Positions 46,191-58,795 of a stretch of 64,000 nt of DNA are shown in pieces (position 1 is the stretch's first letter; every line of letters begins with the position of its first letter). The DNA comes from Lutraria lutraria. Lineage: Eukaryota > Mollusca > Bivalvia > Venerida > Mactridae. The translations under genes were made by a program, and so were the position numbers. The notes beneath the pieces are model-generated. The model saw only the letters and a program-made list of their open reading frames with translations, was not told the DNA's origin and did not search any database. The stretch lies in contig OZ026851.1 of NCBI GenBank assembly GCA_964023205.1, forward strand, positions 18,855,528 to 18,919,527, given 5' to 3'.

Positions 46191-46677
46191 AATAACAAAT
46201 ATACATTACATAGATATGTTTCACCTTTTTATACTTACAATGAAAGGAAACTATATGTGAAAAATAATTTATACTCTACAAATCACTAGCTAAATACACT
46301 TGTTATGTTCGTATATCACATGTATCATGTTGATTTTATTCTTCTGAAATAATCTTATATTAATTAATCATGCAGCTGTGTTCACAAGTCAATATGTTAA
46401 ATAACAAAAGCTACATCACGACAAATTAAGCCATGCATATACACGTCCGGCTTCCGCAGGATTTGATTACTTCTAACAGTAATCACGGAAGTTGCGATTT
46501 CAAGTGTGTATATAACAGCTATAGGTACGTAATAATACTATATTAACTACGTACCTGTTTTATATTTTTTTAATCACAGTAGGCAAAATTAATGTATAGT
46601 TCAGTCGTGATTCAGCCAATCCCAATTAATAAATGACCCCAAAACAATTAAAGTGAATACACCGGGTCTCATTGACA
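46191..46677. other. Stretch without a recognised gene
   Basis: AT-rich; a short 'TAACAGTAATCACGG' motif is the only thing noted. Confidence 0.35.
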
Positions 46678-47580
46678 TACATAAGATAAGATTTATTTAA
46701 AGTCGGTAAGACAATAACAGTATAACATATAAGCCATCTAAGAGGTTTTGAGCCGACTATATAACTAGAGTAAACAACAACAAGGACTTATATACATACA
46801 TATATGTATGTATACTAGTATAAGTCCTTGACAACAATAACAAATTATATAAGAGGTGTAAAAACAAATGCATGTTTAAGAATATACATACAAGCAATGA
46901 GGCACATTTAAAAACATCTATTAACAAAATAAAAATTAAATAATAATAATAATAAACTTTTGAGATATATATGAGATATGCACAATTCTTTGATTATGCA
47001 CATGAGGCACAATATACAATTATATTGACAATAAAAAGAAGGCACAGTAAAAAATACATCATACATTATATATAGTGTACGGTTAAATATACAGAATATT
47101 AAAAATATTAATTCGTGTTTTGCAACCCCTGTACTCATTTTTTACAAGCATTACATTTGCAATTTTGCCCATTCCAATTTAAAATTAACCCCTTGAACTG
47201 ATTGAAGCTGTTACATTTTCTAAAGTCTTCCGGGAGAGAGTTCCATAGTACAGGTACTACAGGGGCTGCATACCTGAATGAGTTTTTACCAGATTTAGTA
47301 GATCTCACATGTGGAATCAGTAACATATTAGAATAGCAGAAGTTATATGTATTATTTTGTTTTGAATAAGATTTGATAAGACTGGAGGGGCCAAATTATT
47401 GATAATTTTAAATGTTTCCAGAGCCATTGTTCTCATACGTCTAATATAAAGGATTGGAAGTCTAGTCCTTGACAGAAGTTCATTGTAGGAAGACTGAACA
47501 TCATCATATACAAATCTTAATGCTCTTTCTTGAATACATGCATGTTTATTGACACGACGATGACGTACAAGATCATTTGA
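46678..47580 (-). mobile_element. 5'-truncated LINE (non-LTR retrotransposon) remnant
   Basis: Minus-strand translation of 47,300-47,540 gives 'IQERALRFVYDDVQSSYNEL' and 'MALETFKIINNLAPPVLSNL'. After a frameshift, 47,135-47,326 gives 'SGKNSFRYAAPVVPVLWNSL' + PEDF: the C-terminal region of many LINE reverse transcriptase ORFs. A 3' UTR follows and ends near 'AAATCTTATCTTATG', a typical LINE 3' repeat. The RT catalytic core is missing. Confidence 0.85.
46778..46830. repeat. Palindrome within the LINE 3' region
   Basis: 'CAAGGACTTATATACATACA' and its inverse '..TATACTAGTATAAGTCCTTG' form a long hairpin. Same family as 10,005-10,028 and 44,816-44,840. Confidence 0.65.
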
Positions 47581-49970
47581 TTATCCATATAATAGAGTTA
47601 CTGTACAAAAGCCTCACAAAGTTGCTAATGTGAATAATGAATTTTCTCAATTTATGCTAAAAAACGATATTCACGTGATGTTTGTAATTTGTATCATATT
47701 TATATAGGTGTTACTTATATATTGCTTGCAGTTAAGCGTAAAATATATGCACTAGTCGTTATTAGAAAATGTTAAGGGTTCATCAATATACTCAGGACAC
47801 TGAAAAATATGCCATGATTTGAAAATTAACAATGCCAAGTGATATTATAATCTATTTTTTAAATGTTAATAAATTTAGAGAAATCAATAATTGGTATGAA
47901 TAATTGTTTTGTTTACAAATAATTTTTGTCACATGCTTGAATAGTACTGTTCTAGTATATGTTTTTTTCTCATACCCCAAATTATTCAACCGTGTTTCAG
48001 ATCATGAGAAACGCTGCTAGCTATTCTTTTCAAAATATTTGTAAGTACCAAGCAGTTCATTTTTGTCGGGTTTGATTGCATATCATTTAAAGAACACCAA
48101 TTATTTATATCATTCAAATTTGTCTAAAATTATTATATCATTTTCTGAAGCATCGAGTGTGGAATCAACGGCGTATAATTCAATATGCCACTTCCCGATA
48201 ATTCTTGAAAGTGCATTATTTCATTATTGTCAGAAAATAAGGCACAAAATAGGTCACCGGATATAAATATTGGAATATATACAAGTAAATTAAGCATCTT
48301 TTAACGAGTCTAGGATATAACATAAAAGTTCTCGAGTTATGAGCGACCGTTGAGGTTGTAGAACCCATACAGTACTTTAATATGTAAGGGCCAATTCCAT
48401 CGTAACCAGTAGATTTATCAAAATGCATCAGGTTGATTATTTTTTAAATTCAAAAGCAGAAATGAATTTGACATATGTGTGAAATCACATCACTTTTAAA
48501 ATACTAGTTTAATTATATAAAAAGGAAATATAACTTCTAATATATGTAGAACTATATGTCATTTCTAAAGAATTTAATATTTAAATATTACGAAGTTTGG
48601 TCTCTATAAATACTTGTGTAAGTTTTGGAAATTGTCAGCATTAAATTGTTTACAAGAGATAAAATTTCCCATAGAAACAAAGTGTATGTCGATTCGTCGA
48701 ATGTACTTTCAGCGCCATGGGCGACTTTTTCAACGTTTAAGTATGCCGCCAAAGGCGACCTTTCCCGACATTTACTACGTACCCCATGTGAATAATAATG
48801 TGTTTATTTGACGTAAATAGTCTAATAGCTAGTGCACAGTTTCATGAAGCTTTTCTCGTGTATTTACAATACGGGTCAAGTTAACATTGATCGATAAAAT
48901 ACAAGTTTTTCACCTGTAATCTGAGTATAATGCCAGGAATTCTTGACCAATTTATTTAGAGGTAAAATATGGCATCGAGAGGAATAAAAGTAAGTACACA
49001 AAGACTAATTTGACTTACTGGCCCAATTAGTTACAAACACTTTCCGTCGAGATATAGAGCGCTTGATAAATGAAATATTTTCTGTGATTTTCTCGTAAGT
49101 CAGACTATTTTTTCTCAAATATATTGTAAGAAAGAAATTGTTTTACATTCATGTCAGGTGCGTAGCTTGTCCAAAAATAATGTGTAGGCACCTTTCACTG
49201 TAGATTGTCAGAGACGCATTCTGGGACATTTATTTTCCGGCATGCATTAGCGTAAAAATATTTTTAAAATTCTTGTGTTTTTTCCCTGCTAGATTTATTA
49301 ATTTTGAGTTTTCATTTATCAAATGATTTTTTCTACGAAAGTTGCAAAAGTTTAGTAAGTACTGCATGTACGTTTACTATACTAGAGGCCTCACTTGAAC
49401 TTCATATCAACAAATCTAAGGTTCGGGCTTTATAAGGAGATGACTCATAACAACGAACATACATGTACATTGTGTTACTGTTTGTACACTTATAACATAT
49501 CATTATATCTAAACTTTTTTCAAAACTCTTGGTACATGGATCCTCTATTCTCCAGGCCCCTATATATATCCCCCATCATTTTATTGCGTTTTTTGTCATT
49601 TTTATTTGTTCATTTGTCAGAAAAAAGTGTAGGCACATGCTTACAGCGCTTAAATGAATCTTTGCCAGTGTATGTGTAATATCTGCACCATTTGTGGCTT
49701 TGTTCCTTGTTTTACACGAATCTTGTAAAACCCGGAGACGTTGACGGAGATGTAAACAACTCTGTGTAGAGATTGGATGGAACATTGACTTGACTGACTC
49801 AAATCAAATTATTCGAATACATGGAATCAATTATAGACAATGTTGTTAATTAATTAGCCAATCTCTATAAAATGACCCAAAATCAAAGTAAATACTAGTA
49901 CTGTCTCGTAGTCATAGTTGTTCACTGACACGACGAATCATGTGTGGAGATCATTTTTCTTATCCATTCA
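47581..49970. other. Gene-free AT-rich stretch
   Basis: Only short ORFs (for example 48,063-48,266 and 49,395-49,679), none with a recognisable family. I see no repeat structure. Confidence 0.4.
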
Positions 49971-50035
49971 ATGTGACCTTTAGCTATGACAACATACACT
50001 GATATAGTGCATGTGGTCATAGCTAAAGGTCACAT
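49971..50035. repeat. Hairpin with 25-bp arms
   Basis: 'ATGTGACCTTTAGCTATGAC' + AACAT and its inverse differ by one base; the 15-bp loop is itself partly palindromic (CACT..AGTG). Confidence 0.85.
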
Positions 50036-50803
50036 AGTTGCTAATTAATGCGAATAAAGAAAATTAATTAAATTCTAAATTTATGCTGAAAAAAGATATT
50101 TAATTTACGTGTTGTCTGAAAGCAACAGAAGTATGAAAGCTTGAACCTGCAGACAGGTAAATTGATATTTGGCTTCTGAAATAATATATCTTACTTAAAA
50201 AAATACTCGGAAGATAACATGTTTTCGTATGAATGAATTGAAATGATGACTCATAATTTTAGACCATGAAAATTTAAAATGGAATATAAAATAACACGAC
50301 TTATTTCTGTGGAATTAAACATGAAAAACAAGTTGTCTAAACTTTATACATGTACAATAGATTATAGAATCTGTCTTGTAATTTAAATCTGTAGTGAAGC
50401 GCTATGTGTTTTTAATAAACCCAATACAACTAATTCCTATTCGCAAAGAACATTTCCCCTGAATATTTACGTTACCTGGTACAGTTTGACACCAACAAGG
50501 ATAATGTATACTAATCTTTTATCAGCCGAAAGTTTGACTGCTTCAAACATCAAAATTATATCATAAATTTCACCCAATGATGTCATCACTATTTCCCCAA
50601 GTACTGAAAATACTATTTTATCAATAAAATAAGCAAAGTTTTCAATTCAACATTGTTTTGAATCAGGTGATCTGTGAAAGAATCACGCTAAAATATGATT
50701 ACATTTCTTAATGTAAAGTTTAGTTGAATACAGATTGATTCGAAATCTTTATGTTCAAAATCAAAGCGATGTTTGTAAGGGATATTTACACTTGCTGTAA
50801 ATT

Positions 50804-51640
50804 TTAAGCCTGTGTCAAATCTTGAATATTGCCAATTTTGTGGTTGGTCCTTGCCTTTCCACCCAGCCCATCCCAGATGTGCTCTATCGGGTTGAGATCA
50901 AGGGAAACTACAGGCCATGGAAGAACGGCGACGTTGTTTTTAGCCAGGAATTGAGTTATGATTCTGGATGTGTTCGGGCGAGGATTGTCTTTCTGCAGTG
51001 TTACACCTGGGCCATTACGGCGAATGAAAGGGATTGCATGAGGAATTAGAACATCAGTAATGTACCACTGTGCATTCAGGTTGCCCTGTATGACTACCAG
51101 CTCAGTCTTACGGTTACCCATGACCCCACACCATACCTTTACACTCCCATCCCCGAATCTGTCCCTCTCAGCTACATAACAATCTGCAAATCTCTCGTTT
51201 TTACGCCTGTAGATGCGTAGCCTACCATCTGCATGGCTAAGAGAACTCGGTTCCAATGAGCCCACCTCCAATTCAATTGACGTCGTGATCACAATAACCC
51301 AGAACTACGGTGACGTCCCGTTAAAATATCTACTAGCCGTTACGGTGGCTGGCAAAGGACGCAGACCCAAGCGCGTTAACGTGATGTAGCTGTCAGTTCC
51401 GGCGGTGGTGACACGGGGTGACCAGGGCGGGGGCGATCGCGAACAGACTCAGTCTGTTAGTACTGGGTTGTGAGCCTCTGCATGGTTGGTCTATGACAGC
51501 AGCCTAACCTGCTGGTGACGGCAATGGCCGTCATTCCCACCTGAAGTATTTCTATTGCCCGATTTCTTTCAACGTCAGACAAGCGGGCATGATGGAAGGA
51601 TTGAAAAAGTTTTTTTTCTCAATTTTTCGCAAGTATAGTA
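50804..51640 (-). pseudogene. Decayed Tc1/mariner-family transposase (DD34E type)
   Basis: The open 3' half (51,292-50,804) has 'SVKVWCGVMGNRKTELVVIQ', 'LQKDNPRPNTSRI' (second catalytic Asp) and 'SLDLNPIEHIWDGLGG' (catalytic Glu), spaced 34 residues apart. Upstream, the helix-turn-helix part 'VERNRAIEILQVGMTAIAVT' and 'QTESVRDRPRPGHP' can still be read with stops and frameshifts. Non-functional. Terminal repeats were not found. Confidence 0.9.
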
Positions 51641-52070
51641 CGACGTTGACTGAATGACTTTATTGAAAATATGTAAACCATGCACATGCAAACAAGTGAA
51701 AATCACGGTTCCGTTTGTTTAACGGGTTTTACCTGTGGCATTTGGTGTCAACCTTACACAGGCATGTATTCACAACTCACCAGTGTCTAACATGTACATT
51801 AAATACATTTATTTCCTCTATTATGTCAATTATATTATGAAGGACTTGGAGTTGTACAATACTGTTTACAACTTAATACAAAAGAAAGTGAATGCTTACA
51901 CACTATGTTGTTACACATTTCACATACTGATGACAGAATATCGTATATCGTGATAATTCTTATTTACAATTCTTTGTAGTATGATTAGATAAGACTAAAA
52001 ATCATACATATCGTTTTTCGGAAGTTAGAATAACGTCTAAAGTACAGAATCCTGTTAGTGCCCTGTGAAA

Positions 52071-52308
52071 GGTCGTCCGCCACCCCCATAACGCGTGCAC
52101 GACATTGCAATACTACATCGCGACAATGCGATACGACGGCCGACAATGCAATATGATATTGGTCAAAATGTCGCGATGTTGCTTTACATTGCTGTGCCTC
52201 AAGTTGCCAATTTTGACACGATAAGCAGTGCTCAATGTTGTACCGGTCGCGATGTCGTATCGCAATGTCGTGCGTCACGTTTGGGGGGGGGGGGGGGGCG
52301 ACGGACAA
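52071..52308. mobile_element. ~238-bp MITE with GGTCGTCCG ends and a long G-run
   Basis: 'GCACGACATTGCAATACTAC' + ATCGCGAC on the left is the near-inverse of 'GTCGCGATGTCGTATCGCAA' + TGTCGTGC on the right. Outer ends pair CGTCCGCCACCCCC with a run of about 17 G and CGACGGAC. CpG-rich in contrast to the AT-rich flanks. ORFs across it are shadows. Confidence 0.75.
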
Positions 52309-52599
52309 CATTTTACATGGTACTAACAGAAGTCCATACTTTGCTTCGTGAGATCATAGATATTTTGGTCCGTATTGATCGTGTTAACTAGAACTACTTG
52401 ATGAGAATGATGCTCGGTAGTGAAATCTGCCTTCTAATTACAGAAGTTCGCGCGATAAACTTAATACGTTGATTGAAGTACATTTTGTCTAGGCGAGGTG
52501 TTAAACTTGTTCCCGTTGACATGTCTGTACAAAGCCTTTGGTTCACTGCAAATTGGAACGAGATCCAGTTTAGAACCATGTCACCATCTCAATAGATAC

Positions 52600-53745
52600 A
52601 TCAACGGTTTTACCATCTGGTTAAAATGATTTCAATCACCATCCATACAAGGTAAAATAGTACAGATAGATAAATCACAATCAATGTGTCAAATAACGGT
52701 TGAATTCTTTCCTGCAAGTTTTCTTTGAATTTCCTATTTATGTCTTCTCCACTTAGTGTACTCGTTGTTAATGACTTAATTTTCTAAATCGTTTCTTTCT
52801 TTAACGTGTAAGCATGTTTTTGAAACTTCATCTTATCTCTAACTGATAATTTTCATGTTAGATTGTTTAATGTAATCACGGAGAGAAGAATTCACGTCAT
52901 TGATTTCATTTAATACAACATGCGTCTTTTCAAAGATAGATTTTAAGTGCTTTTCACTGACATTTCAAATTTAGTATTTGACGTGTTAACTTCCGTTATG
53001 TACTGTTTACTGTTTATTTTAAAATGGATGGCATATTCAATACGCGTGTCTTAAATTTAGATCTTATTTCATTTAACTCAGATACATTACACATAGGTAC
53101 TTCTTTTTCAACACGTTGCCAAATTTGTGGAATATCATTTTCATTTTGTCTACCATTAGTCAGACATGAGAATTTTGTATAGTACATGTATTGACTTAGC
53201 GTGAACACTGAACAGGCATTTTATACCACTAGTTAACTTTTACTTAGTTTCAACTATGGACCATTGAGAATCAAGGACGGGAATTTTTATTACCCTATAA
53301 TTCGAAATTTCCGAAGAAGAAACGATCAGTCGCATACTTGAAACATTCGTATTCTTCAGAATGCATCTCCATCTTTAAACCTCCTCCAGTTTCATCTTCA
53401 GTAGTTCCACAGAATCCGTAAAATCTAACTTTCTCCTTATTGAGTGAAGACTTTTATACACGGGTGTTTAAATGTTCCACATTATGACACTTTGTAACAG
53501 ACTTCTCGTTTGAAGGCAAGCGCTGTCGGTACATGCATATTACCCGAATAAACACCTCTCTTGCACCCGATAACGAACAGTTACGAAGCGCTTGCACGCT
53601 CTTGACCACACGTTGTAACGCGTGGGCTTCCATGACGTGCTCAGTCGTCAGTACGTTTTGTCTTTCAAAAGCTGATAAATCTATATTGATTTGAATTCCC
53701 AACAACTCCAGCAATATCTTCTGATGACATCATAAATGTCTTGGA
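52600..53745 (-). pseudogene. Unrecognised decayed coding tract
   Basis: On the minus strand, 53,714-53,454 is open (MLELLGIQINIDLSAFERQN.., 86 codons). After a single TAA the same frame runs on for ~50 codons (EKVRFYGFCGTTEDETGGGL..) to about 53,300. Further down, 53,208-53,014 gives 'DIPQIWQRVEKEVPMCNVSE', then coiled-coil-like 'FEKTHVVLNEINDVNSSLRD', and finally a hydrophobic segment 'LIVIYLSVLFYLVWMVIEII' near 52,650. It looks like one degraded gene with a coiled coil and a C-terminal membrane segment, but I do not recognise the family. A multi-exon gene is the alternative. Confidence 0.35.
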
Positions 53746-54158
53746 ATATTAATGATACAACTGCAAAAAAGGACTCTCTTTCACAAATTTCAAAGTTTTC
53801 TTACAAATGACAACATAGTCAGCGAGATTAGAGAACAATTAGCACCAGTATGCTTGAATAATGTGATACTATTCAGAATATGTTGAAGCACATGCTTGTA
53901 CGTGCATATCGATTTTCACGTTGCCAATTTAACCATTGCGCACATAAAATGTTACATTCATTTAATCCCGGACAGCCAATGTCAAGACCAATACCATGTT
54001 ATTAGTTAAATTACATGACGACTTATTAACACAACATAATTATGTATTCAGATCGGAAGTATATCTAATGAGAGTAATTTTCACCTATAATACAAACCAT
54101 TTACAATTGAGTGGTAATTCCCGGTAAGGACAAAGTGTTAAGTACACCATGCAATACA

Positions 54159-54341
54159 TACAGTGCAACCTCTCTATAGCAACACCCTTTGGGAGGAGTA
54201 CCATAGTTATGTGGTTGTTGAGAGGTTGTTGCTCTAGACAGGTCAAATTAATAGTTAAATCAAGCATTTAGGAAAAATCACGCTGTTGTTGAAGAGAAGT
54301 TGTTGCCCAAAGAGAGGGCCACTCTGGAGAGGTTGTATGAC
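54159..54341. mobile_element. MITE-like repeat with ACAGTGCAACCTCTC ends, copy 2
   Basis: 'CAGTGCAACCTCTCTATAGC' ... 'CTCTGGAGAGGTTGTATGAC', including the shared inner motif 'AATTAATAGTTAAAT' in reverse to 19,811-19,996. Confidence 0.65.
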
Positions 54342-55315
54342 AATATATCACCATGCATGTACGAGATTACATATGTGAAACACGTCTCCATGCCAACACG
54401 ACAGTCAAGTTTACCGTTAAATCCTCCAAACCAAGAATCGAATTCAGACAAATGAGTTATCCTATAAAAGTTAAGAACATTATATGGTACAAAGTGTCAC
54501 TTATATATTAAATTAACACGTAATTGGTATACATGTCTTGTACTACACTACGAATTTATGCATTTAAATAGTCAAAATGTCACTCATGTATAAGATTTTC
54601 AATTCATGGCAAATTCCCAAGCATCGTCTCTGTCAAATTATTCTGATTTCAAAACACAATCCACTGTTTTCTTTTTTTTTATTGACTAGAAAGCGAACTA
54701 TTTATGGGCGTATGAGAACTGGTTAGTAAGAGCTCAAGAGCTGGGAACGTATTTTGTACTGTTTAGTACGTTCGACCTTGGTCCTCTGAAATGCTGAATA
54801 CTCCTAGGATACATTTTTTACAATATTACACACGGAAGTCCTATTCAGCTCTCACCACAAATGGTAAGTGTGTTTTTGGTCCGTTACGGTTCTGTGGGTA
54901 CTGTACTTTGACTATGGTACAGATTTCATCCGAATGCCGCCCAACATTTATGTGTTAATCCTATTTTAAGAGTCAAAGACTTGTTAAAAAGTACGCTTAT
55001 AGTCTCTTATTGCGTCTGACATATAGCCAATCTTCTCAGATATTTAGTTCGCGTCAACTCCAGCAGAGGATAAAATTGTGGCCGCCGTTGCCCGAGGCCA
55101 ATGATAGGTTTAAAAGCAGTAAAATCCAGCATCGCCCACAATCCACAATTGCATTAATGATGTACTTTGCGGAAGTCTCAAAATTTGATAAGAACATGGA
55201 ATTTGAATGACAAGAAGTAACATATTAACACACTTGCAACACAAGGGTTTATTCGTCTTTCTGTATCATTTTACAATAAAGATGAAAAATCACCAAACAC
55301 GAAACATGAAAACGA
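54342..55315. other. Stretch without a recognised gene
   Basis: The 66-codon ORF at 55,010-55,210 (MRLTYSQSSQIFSSRQ..) lies in a slightly GC-richer patch, but no family was recognised. Confidence 0.35.
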
Positions 55316-55317
55316 TT

Positions 55318-55368
55318 AATTTATTATATCTACGTTTCGCCGCATTGGCTTCTTCAGGATAATAAATA
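55318..55368 (-). ncRNA. Hammerhead-ribozyme-like motif (Penelope-type)
   Basis: On the minus strand: stem I strand ATTTATTAT (55,367-55,359), core CTGAAGA (55,357-55,351), stem II GCC-AATGC-GGC, core GAA, a minimal stem III (AC..AT), then an AUA-type cleavage triplet and the complementary stem I strand ATAATAAAT (55,327-55,319). The CTGANGA..GAAA core with a 9-bp stem I fits hammerhead ribozymes known in Penelope-like retroelements. Stem III has a C-A mismatch, so this copy may be inactive. No Penelope reverse transcriptase was seen nearby. Confidence 0.6.
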
Positions 55369-56044
55369 AATAAATCATAACAACGGAAATCTGAATTTTT
55401 TATATTTAAAAAAAAAATATTTTTTTATTTATCATTTTACGTAAGTCTCAAGTGTTTCAAGTTACAGTTCCTCTGATAAAATATACAGATTCAATAATCA
55501 TAGCTGTCAAGGTTCTGGAAAGGGCAAGAGTCTGATCAGGGGTCGCAGGGGCTATTGCCCATCGTGGGTGTATGGGGGATGAAGGCCGCCAAAAGCCGGA
55601 GACACCACCACAGGGAAAATTGAATTTTTCAACCCAAAATACCCAGTAGACCTTTTTACCCAGAATAGGTACTGATTCATAATACATTGTATATACCTTG
55701 GACGGACGAGCCAACTGACTCCTATATGAAATATTGTAGGACAAAGGGCTCCTATAATATATATAGCTTTGTTTCATGTTCATTGTCGATCTGTCAATGG
55801 TTTTCTACGATTTTTTTGTGCGTGTGACTTTGAATACTTGGAGTCTGAGCGTGATCTAGGGCTTTAATGCGTGTGACACACGTCCAATGCGTGTGTCTTG
55901 ACAGGTATGAATAATACATCTTGATTTTCTATATAAATTTGGTGTTGTTGTTGTTATGACTTTGGCGACGAAAAACCACACCTTCAGAACTGATCTGGCT
56001 GTTGCCTTCTGAAGGTCATAAAATGGGAATTTAACCACCGGATA

Positions 56045-56262
56045 GTATATGTTGATCGTATAATTCGTCCTGTCGTCCCCATGTTCCAGATAATGTCACG
56101 ACCGTATATTTCAACATGATAATGCACCCCCAGCAGAAACTTTCTAATTTAGAACAACATTGACGTTTGGCCATGAAACCTGACTGAGCACACGTGGGAC
56201 GTCTTTGGACATCGTTTACGTAAACGCTAACGTCCAAGAATTGACAAAAGATCTTATTATAT
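56045..56262 (+). pseudogene. Fragment of a second Tc1-like transposase
   Basis: Across shifting frames the plus strand reads 'YVDRIIRPVVPMFQ', 'FQHDNAPPAETF', 'EHTWDVFGHRLRKR' and 'NVQELTKDLI', in the order found in Tc1-like enzymes (YVDQVLRP-, QQDNARPHTA-, PIEHLWD-like). Several stops and frameshifts; the catalytic Glu context is damaged. Unrelated in detail to the copy at 50,804. Confidence 0.7.
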
Positions 56263-57630
56263 ATAAAGCTTTTAAGTGAAAACTCGATGTTACCAGTATT
56301 TTTTTAGTTTGTTTTCTCAAGTCTGTCACCTCTTCTCATGTATTAATAGACTTGATCAAACTCCTAGTGTCCGCAAATCAAATTATACCGTACATGCTTT
56401 CATGATTTCATATTTATACATGCGTGTTGGTAATTAATTACGCGTTCAAGCATTAAATGTCAGACGTACACGCATTTGAACAATATAAATATCACAGATC
56501 TTAAGTGCTTGTCTTATGCGCTATATTGATACACAATGAAGAAAAACACTATAATTATGCAACTGAATTATTTAAAACTTCAAACACACCAAACAGAACT
56601 TTCAGAGTAATTGAAATACATCCCCATCACGCATCACTCTATAATTACTGGGACTAAAACAATCACAGACAGCAGGGAGTATTAACTATAATCAAATTCC
56701 GTCTGTGATAGAAGCTTCACGCAGCTGGAACGACGGCTTCAAATAAGACGAGATGATTCCTTCCTGTCTAGCTCATTAATGCTGCTTCACGTATTTGCTA
56801 AAGCTATTATAACATCTGACTGTTGATACTAATTCTTACAAACCTCATTAGACAACTTGAGAAACCTGGTGTTAGTCACATCGTCAGTGATATTCCAGTA
56901 ACGTCACGTTGACAGTGTACTGCATACACTTCTCCGACAAGATTTTCACTCACATTAATGTCAATGTATTTATCGACACGAAATCAAACACATAAACTAC
57001 TTAATACATTACTGCTTTCCTTTTTTTGTGACCGAAAGTTGTACGGTTAAAATTTATGTTGATATAAACTGTATAAATGTTGCAAATCAAAGAAAGTTTG
57101 AAGACCACAAAGATGCAATGCATAATGTTCTCATGATGTGATATTTCTGTTTCAATGGGTTTAAAGCCGTTTTTTTTCAACATTATTTTCAGTTATATAC
57201 GATCGGTTCACATAACCAGTCTTCATAGACTGTATTCTAACCAGTACTAACTTACTAATTAACTTATCCGACAACTTCTCCACATTTGGAAGAAAATCGA
57301 CATTTTGGTCAAATTTTCATAGAAGGGTATATGAACTGCTGTGACTAGGATTCGAACCATAAAAAAGAATATTTTTGGTGCACTGAACTTCCGAGTTGAA
57401 CTTCAATTACTTTCTAACAGAGTTCGGTCATTACAATACTAACTACCTTTACCCATCACGTGAATATGGCACAACGATTTTTATTATGTCCTTTACACTT
57501 GAGAATACAACTATGTTCTAAAAGTCATAACTGTGAGATATTTTCATGTTTACATGTATACATGCATGCTCATATTATGATAGTATGATCTATGCATTCT
57601 TATTTAAAACACAATCATGTATTAATTTTA
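56263..57630. other. Gene-free stretch
   Basis: Only chance ORFs. A tRNA-like 'GATTCGAACCATA' near 57,350 may be a SINE relic. Confidence 0.35.
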
Positions 57631-57631
57631 A

Positions 57632-57916
57632 CACCCCTATTAAACGGTGGCTCGTTCACATTTTTGTGATCTGTTAAATATGAGCCATCGACACATCCGT
57701 TATAGAACCATCGATCAATTTCAAATTTAAACAGGTAAACACATTTTATAAAAAATATCCGTTTTAAAAGCACATGCTTGTTTTTCAAAAATCGAAGAAT
57801 GCTATGCCACCCGGAACATTTTTCTCGTCATTTTGCATGCATTTTCGACAAGAAATACTCTAAGATGACGTTGCTAGAACTTTTAGAAATTATCAACTCG
57901 TGTGTTTTCTTTCACG
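57632..57916. repeat. ~285-bp direct repeat, copy 1
   Basis: Starts 'CACCCCTATTAAACGGTGGC', ends 'CTCGTGTGTTTTCTTTCACG'. Over 90% alike to 58,507-58,795 by eye. The distance (875 bp) and direct orientation recall a small LTR pair, but TG..CA ends are not seen. Confidence 0.8.
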
Positions 57917-58506
57917 TTGTGTTGTCCTAGTAACAGTTTCGTTTGTAATGCTTAAAATGTTAAAAGATTTGTCCAATTCAGTGATAATAGATGGAAATAA
58001 TATCAGTTACTGCAAATAAACCATATGAAGGTACATACATTGAAATAATGTGAAATTCGTACCTCAAATCAGACAAAATATTACTTTTTTTAAAACCGTT
58101 CATTTTGAAGAATGATTCAGTTGCTATGGAAACAGAATAATTAGATGAAAGCATTAAGATACAATGTTATTTCGTTTATTCATAAACATCATACTTCTTT
58201 GAACTCAGAGATGAGATTTTTATAAGTCCAGTATGTTACCATGGCAACTAAAATAATATATTAACAAATATCGACATTGTCATTACATATAGAACAAAAT
58301 TTATCACATTTCATCTAATTTTGTCGCAATGACAACACTTTTAATAACAGAGCTTTAAAATCACGTTTTCTTCAAATGCGGCTAATAAGAACATGTATAG
58401 AATAGAACATATTTTATTTAGTAACGTATACATGTATCTTGTTGACAAATAGTGTACAAAGATATTTATGTATACAATGTGCCTTTGTTAATTGGCATAC
58501 ATTAAT

Positions 58507-58795
58507 CACCCCTACTAAACGGTGGCTCTTTCAAATTTTTGTGATCTGTTAAATATGAGCCATCGATACATCCGTTACAGTATAGAGCCATCGATCAATT
58601 TCAAATTTAAACAGGTAAACACATTTAAAAAAAATATCTGTTTTTAAAGCACATGCTTGTTTTTCAAAAATCGAAGAATGCTATGTCACCCGGAACATTT
58701 TTCTTGTCATTTTGTTTGCATTTTCGACAAGAAATACTCTAAAATGACGTTGCTAGAACTTTTAGAAATTATCAACTCGTGTGTTTTATTTCACG
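58507..58795. repeat. ~285-bp direct repeat, copy 2
   Basis: Second copy; its last ~60 bp are followed after a ~30-bp spacer by an inverted copy. Confidence 0.8.

Noticed and set aside
56031..56237. Minus-strand 68-codon ORF
   Set aside because: The plus strand in the same interval carries recognisable Tc1 transposase segments, so this is a shadow.
57632..58795. A short LTR retrotransposon
   Set aside because: Direct repeats exist, but there are no TG..CA ends, primer-binding site, polypurine tract or coding sequence between them.
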